Assembly: GCA_027038155.1 (NCBI GenBank) | Contig: JALVXW010000199.1 | Location: 1-9,874 of the forward strand | DNA length: 9,874 bases | Direction of reading: 5' to 3' | Source of the DNA: Sulfurovum sp. | GTDB lineage: Bacteria > Campylobacterota > Campylobacteria > Campylobacterales > Sulfurovaceae | Part shown: positions 7,541 to 9,874 of the stretch, piece by piece | Position numbering within the stretch: position 1 is the first letter of the stretch | Layout of the letters: the number at the start of each line of letters is the position of its first letter | Notes under the pieces: model-generated | Database searches by the model: none | Seen by the model: only the letters and a program-made list of their open reading frames with translations | Told to the model about the DNA's origin: nothing | Position numbers and translations under genes: made by a program

Positions 7541-7945
7541 CTATTTTAATATTTCAATTTCTATATTTGTATATTTTTGTAATTTGTTAAAATCAGTATC
7601 AAAAGTAACTAATTTCGCACAATACCGTTCAGCTATTTTTAAATGCATGATATCATTAATATTTTTACAAAAATCAATCTCTTCACATGCTTCATAGGCA
7701 TCTAATACAAGTCTATTATCTATCGAAGATTCCACATACTTTGAAAACAGTAGAACTTTATTTTTATGCTGTTTTGTGAGCTTATATTTACCCAATACAA
7801 ATATATATTCACTTAAAACCACAGGAGATATAAAAAATGTATCTTTCTCTATAGCCTCAAGTATTATTTCTTGTGCCATTTCAAATTTTTGCATATCTTG
7901 ATTTATGGTAAAATATATCAATACATTGGTATCAAAAAATGTCAC
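7541..7945 (-). CDS. PIN-domain toxin of TA module 1
   Basis: This is a predicted VapC-like ribonuclease of 134 residues when started at the GTG at 7945. PIN toxins cleave RNA with a cluster of acidic residues bound to magnesium; candidates here are D5 (FFDTNVLIY), E46 (LSEYIF), D98 (INDIMHL) and D116/D118 (TFDTDF). The GTG is preferred because GAGGA lies at proper distance upstream and it places DTN close to the N-terminus. An ATG at 7960 and a TTG at 7978 are in frame but lie further into the antitoxin gene. It overlaps the upstream antitoxin by 14 bases, typical of coupled TA pairs. Its stop codon directly touches the addA start, so it appears to be co-transcribed with addA. Confidence 0.8.
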   Translation of the reverse strand: MTFFDTNVLIYFTINQDMQKFEMAQEIILEAIEKDTFFISPVVLSEYIFVLGKYKLTKQHKNKVLLFSKYVESSIDNRLVLDAYEACEEIDFCKNINDIMHLKIAERYCAKLVTFDTDFNKLQKYTNIEIEILK

Positions 7946-8207
7946 TATACATTTCCTCATCTGCTTTACATAAATCAATACTTTTATCTTCTAGTACACT
8001 AACATTTTTACTCTCTTTTTTAAATGCTTCCAAAAGAACTTTAGTATCTCTTTTTCTCTCTTTTTGATTTTTGAGTAGTTCTTTATACCTCTGTGCATCC
8101 ACAATGACCACAAAAGGCCTATCTCTTTTGGTTACTTGTATATCTTCTTTGACTGCTCTATCTAGTAGATAAGTTTGTTGCTTCAGTTGTGTGGCTGTAA
8201 TCGTCAT
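7932..8207 (-). CDS. Phd/YefM-family antitoxin of TA module 1
   Basis: This 91-residue protein has the N-terminal Phd/YefM pattern: MTITATQLKQ (1-10), a helix ending near LLDRAVKEDIQVTKRDRP (14-31), the strand FVVIVDAQRY (32-41), then a charged C-terminal half that would bind and block the toxin. The start at 8207 is chosen over an in-frame ATG at 8243 because AAAGG lies just before it and because the longer form would begin inside the promoter -10 region. Family members bind their own promoter through the N-terminal domain and repress it together with the toxin. The gene overlaps the toxin start by 14 bases. The subfamily pairing with a PIN toxin, rather than a RelE/Doc toxin, is established for VapBC-like modules. 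Confidence 0.8.
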   Translation of the reverse strand: MTITATQLKQQTYLLDRAVKEDIQVTKRDRPFVVIVDAQRYKELLKNQKERKRDTKVLLEAFKKESKNVSVLEDKSIDLCKADEEMYSDIF

Positions 8208-8227
8208 AATATACCTTTTATATAAAC

Positions 8228-8263
8228 TGTATATATTGTACATTTTATATATTTATTTGTCAA
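8228..8263 (-). promoter_or_regulatory. sigma-70 promoter and putative operator of TA module 1
   Basis: The minus strand shows a consensus -35 TTGACA (8258-8263), a 17-base spacer and -10 TACAAT (8235-8240). This is the strongest promoter in the window and probably also drives addA. The palindrome TGTACA (8237-8242) overlaps the -10 and a related TGTATA lies at 8228-8233. TGTACA is the known core of YefM operators in E. coli, so autorepression here is plausible. Two further TTGAC copies lie just upstream (8264-8268 and 8276-8280). Confidence 0.7.
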
Positions 8264-8329
8264 GTCAATGTATTAGTCAACAACCTACCTACCTTTAGAA
8301 AAAACACTACGCATTTAATACAGTTTAAG

Positions 8330-8335
8330 TATAAT
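8330..8335 (+). promoter_or_regulatory. -10 box for the membrane protein gene
   Basis: A consensus TATAAT lies 17 bases before the start codon at 8353, giving a leader of only about 11 bases that still contains AAAGG (8342-8346). No good -35 is visible. It is divergent from the TA1 promoter, with about 70 bp between the two -35 regions. Confidence 0.5.
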
Positions 8336-8352
8336 ATTCACAAAGGTTTTTC

Positions 8353-8928
8353 ATGAAAAAAATTATTCTACTTTTACTCTCTTTTTTAGGTGGATTTATA
8401 GTATTTCAAATTACATGGGAAATACTTCCTCATTCAGCAGAACCATTAGAACTGCTAGCCTTAATATCAGGACTACTTGTACCTATTATTACTAGCATCT
8501 ACCTTTTTGGCAATAGCTCTTCAACTGGTACTAAAAATCACAACACAAGAGTAAAAATAATTTCAGAACTGGCACTATTGGCATTTATTGGTTTTATTTT
8601 TCAGAAATCTTCATATGCAGATGCTCCCTACTACACGGGTATTTTTAATGAGTACGTTGGATTTACACTATTTCTGCCCATACTCGGTGCCGTGGTACAC
8701 TTTCTTTATAGTAAATCCTACATAAAAACTAAATTTTATATAACTACAGTAAGTATTATTATCTCTATAGCCATACATATACTCAATTTTACTCTTTACC
8801 CTTTGGTAGGTGGACACGCCGAACAAATGTACGGAATTATATTAATTTTTGGACTTCCCCTTGCAATAGTATTTGGTACCATCTATAGTATTTATTTTAT
8901 AAAAGTTTTTTTTCACAAATCAGAATAA
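8353..8928 (+). CDS. hypothetical six-helix integral membrane protein
   Basis: The family is not recognised. The 191-residue protein starts MKKIILLLL with AAAGG at a normal distance. Hydrophobic segments are at about 3-24, 33-52, 70-87, 99-117, 124-148 and 159-184, predicting six membrane helices. The loops carry few charges, apart from a Ser/Thr/Asn-rich loop near 54-66 and KSYIKTK near 120-126. There are no clear catalytic motifs. It is the only complete plus-strand gene in the window and lies between two toxin-antitoxin modules, which suggests accessory cargo. Its stop codon directly abuts, from the opposite direction, the end of the presumed addB remnant. A transporter-like or envelope role would be a guess. 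Confidence 0.8.
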   Translation: MKKIILLLLSFLGGFIVFQITWEILPHSAEPLELLALISGLLVPIITSIYLFGNSSSTGTKNHNTRVKIISELALLAFIGFIFQKSSYADAPYYTGIFNEYVGFTLFLPILGAVVHFLYSKSYIKTKFYITTVSIIISIAIHILNFTLYPLVGGHAEQMYGIILIFGLPLAIVFGTIYSIYFIKVFFHKSE

Positions 8929-9033
8929 TTACAAATACTCCACCCTCCAACAAATCAAAACAAACTCACACCACTTGCACTTCTCGTCATCGCCTATAAA
9001 ATCAACTTTGAACCTAATATAAGTTCCAACGCC
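8929..9033 (-). pseudogene. possible C-terminal remnant of addB (iron-sulfur nuclease tail)
   Basis: A 34-codon open stretch without a start codon reads ...FKVDFIGDDEKCKWCEF... and ends in a TAA at 8929-8931. The motif KCKWCEFVLICW has the spacing C-x2-C-x5-C. In AddB and Cas4 nucleases the last three iron-sulfur cysteines show exactly this spacing close to the C-terminus. AddB is normally encoded directly upstream of addA, on the same strand, as here. The stretch also holds GGAGG and GGTGGAG near its stop, fitting a ribosome site for a following gene. Its upstream end runs into the last codons of the TA2 toxin in another frame. The rest of addB is missing. The assignment rests on a short motif plus context and could be chance. 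Confidence 0.4.
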
Positions 9034-9440
9034 TCATCCAAAGAAAGATGTTTCACGTCTCCCTTTACAAACTTTCTATCATTAGTGACTATAAGGTCAC
9101 ATTCTGAAACCACTACACACTGGCTTTGCAACAAATCTTCAAAATCCAAAGGCAGATTCATTTTATTTTCAAGTAGTGCCTTTTGGGCTATAGCCTTGTC
9201 TATCGCCACTATATCAAATATCCTCAATATACGAAGCATCTCTTCTACCAAGATATCCTTAGCCAATTTTTTACGCCCCACATAATAGATGTTACTCAAT
9301 ATATCGCAAGAAGTATAAAGCGATATATCTTTCATAAGAGCATTATAAACCAAGGTCTTTACCCTCTCTACATTGCCACGGTCACTGTCTATCATGTCCA
9401 AGATAATATTGGCATCAAAAAATATTTTTTTAATTATCAT
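8994..9440 (-). CDS. PIN-domain toxin of TA module 2
   Basis: This 148-residue protein has the PIN fold signature: MIIKKIFFDANIILDMI with D9, a central DILSNIYYV segment (D46), PLDFEDLLQ (D99, E101, D102) and DLIVTNDRKF (D115, D121). These would form the magnesium-binding ribonuclease site. It resembles the PIN_3-like branch more than classical VapC, and shares little with the TA1 toxin beyond the fold. The ATG overlaps the antitoxin gene by 11 bases and has no good ribosome site, so translation is probably coupled. The last 13 codons overlap, in another frame, the presumed addB remnant, so its C-terminus (GSKLIL) may have been created at an insertion junction. Confidence 0.8.
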   Translation of the reverse strand: MIIKKIFFDANIILDMIDSDRGNVERVKTLVYNALMKDISLYTSCDILSNIYYVGRKKLAKDILVEEMLRILRIFDIVAIDKAIAQKALLENKMNLPLDFEDLLQSQCVVVSECDLIVTNDRKFVKGDVKHLSLDEALELILGSKLIL

Positions 9441-9690
9441 ACATACTTGCTTTTAACTCTTCTATATCTGAACCACCTAGAGCATAGCTACCCATAGCCT
9501 CTAAGGCTTTTAACTTATCTGCATTTTTCTTCTCTTTTGCCTGAAACAACTCTTCTACAAAATCATGATACTTTTTATCTAAAAAATACCCTTTGACCTG
9601 ATGCCGTTTTCTATCTACTACCTCGACAATGTCAAAATCGTTGAGCTTATGTAGGTTTCTCTGTATTTCTGAGATGGATATAGTATTCAT
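9430..9690 (-). CDS. putative antitoxin of TA module 2
   Basis: This small 86-residue protein is encoded just upstream of, and overlapping, a PIN toxin, which makes it the likely antitoxin. The N-terminal part (SISEIQRNLHKLNDFDIVEVVDRKRHQVKGYF) has the helix-then-strand pattern of Phd/YefM-like DNA-binding antitoxins, but similarity is weaker than for TA1. The C-terminal half (about 38-86) is charged and helical, suited to toxin binding. The start at 9690 is preferred because AAAAGGA lies five bases upstream. The in-frame ATG at 9705 overlaps this site and has none of its own. A 9-bp inverted repeat just upstream could be its operator. Confidence 0.72.
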   Translation of the reverse strand: MNTISISEIQRNLHKLNDFDIVEVVDRKRHQVKGYFLDKKYHDFVEELFQAKEKKNADKLKALEAMGSYALGGSDIEELKASMYDN

Positions 9691-9699
9691 ATCTATCCT

Positions 9700-9729
9700 T
9701 TTCATATATGTTTTACTTATTATATGAAA
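9700..9729 (-). promoter_or_regulatory. promoter and inverted-repeat operator of TA module 2
   Basis: TTTCATATA (9700-9708) and TATATGAAA (9721-9729) form a perfect 9-bp inverted repeat around a 12-base spacer. A consensus TATAAT (minus strand, 9719-9724) overlaps one arm, and the ribosome site of the antitoxin gene lies just beyond the other. This is the arrangement expected of an autoregulated TA promoter. No good -35 is visible. Confidence 0.5.
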
Positions 9730-9787
9730 CTAAACTTAGGCAAAAATAAATCTAACCATTTTTCATAACACATTTACCTAATACCAC

Positions 9788-9793
9788 TATAAT
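9788..9793 (+). promoter_or_regulatory. -10 box for the gene starting at 9824
   Basis: A consensus TATAAT on the plus strand lies 30 bases before the ATG, and AAGGA is at 9810-9814. No -35 is evident. The 118-bp gap to the divergent TA2 module holds both promoters. Confidence 0.45.
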
Positions 9794-9823
9794 ACCCAAA
9801 ACACATACCAAGGAAAACACTAC

Positions 9824-9874
9824 ATGTTTAAACAACTCTTCATCTGGACGATTGGAGCATTTATACTTTTGCAA
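9824..9874 (+). CDS. N-terminal fragment of a membrane-anchored or exported protein
   Basis: Only 17 codons are in the window: MFKQLFIWTIGAFILLQ. AAGGA nine bases before the ATG and a TATAAT further upstream support a real gene start. The residues form a hydrophobic N-terminal helix after a single positive charge, so the product has a signal peptide or membrane anchor. Such starts are seen in small haem-binding periplasmic proteins of Campylobacterota, but the fragment is far too short to assign a function. Confidence 0.6.
   Translation, partial: MFKQLFIWTIGAFILLQ

Noticed and set aside
7961..7978. Longer TA1 toxin starting at TTG (7978) or ATG (7960)
   Set aside because: Neither has a ribosome site as good as the GTG at 7945, and the extra N-terminus would precede the usual PIN start.
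8259..8280. Three GTCAA copies near the TA1 promoter as a possible iteron array
   Set aside because: Only three very short copies with uneven spacing, one being the -35 box itself; too little to claim an array.
1..9874. CRISPR array, tRNA, rRNA or transposase
   Set aside because: No regularly spaced repeats, no cloverleaf or rRNA-like sequence and no transposase motifs were seen on either strand.

Overview
The window is AT-rich and most likely comes from a Campylobacterota (Epsilonproteobacteria) genome, probably a sulfur-metabolising relative of Sulfurovum or Sulfurimonas. Two things point there: the addA-rplM-rpsI gene order, which I recall as the Campylobacter arrangement (addB-addA-rplM-rpsI), and a neighbouring PsrABC-type molybdoenzyme operon. 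No genus can be fixed from the sequence alone.

Layout, read in the direction of the mostly minus-strand genes. At the right edge (9824-9874) the first 17 codons of a plus-strand gene are visible. Then come a toxin-antitoxin pair with a PIN-domain toxin (TA2, 8994-9690), a plus-strand gene for an unrecognised six-helix membrane protein (8353-8928), and a second PIN-toxin pair with a Phd/YefM-like antitoxin (TA1, 7541-8207). The TA1 toxin stop codon abuts the start codon of addA (4796-7540), a helicase-nuclease for double-strand break processing. After addA come rplM and rpsI with their own promoter and a terminator. A 533-bp regulatory spacer follows, then the operon psrA-psrB-psrC (3349 to beyond position 1) for a periplasmic molybdopterin reductase of the polysulfide/thiosulfate reductase type, anchored by an NrfD-type membrane subunit.

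Most interesting observation: between the membrane gene and TA2, a 34-codon open stretch on the minus strand (8929-9033) encodes a Cys-x2-Cys-x5-Cys motif like the C-terminal iron-sulfur motif of AddB/Cas4-type nucleases. It carries strong Shine-Dalgarno-like GGAGG and GGTGGAG sequences just before its stop codon. Since addB normally sits directly upstream of addA, this looks like the last remnant of addB. TA2 appears to have been inserted into or to have replaced addB, and TA1 plus the membrane gene lie exactly between the old addB stop and the addA start. addA now lacks a recognisable ribosome binding site and seems to depend on the TA1 promoter and translational coupling.

Other points worth a second look: a palindromic repeat inserted in frame in the linker between the helicase and nuclease parts of AddA; a near-consensus FNR/CRP-family site at class II spacing upstream of psrA; and a perfect 13-bp stem-loop at the predicted 5' end of the psrA transcript.
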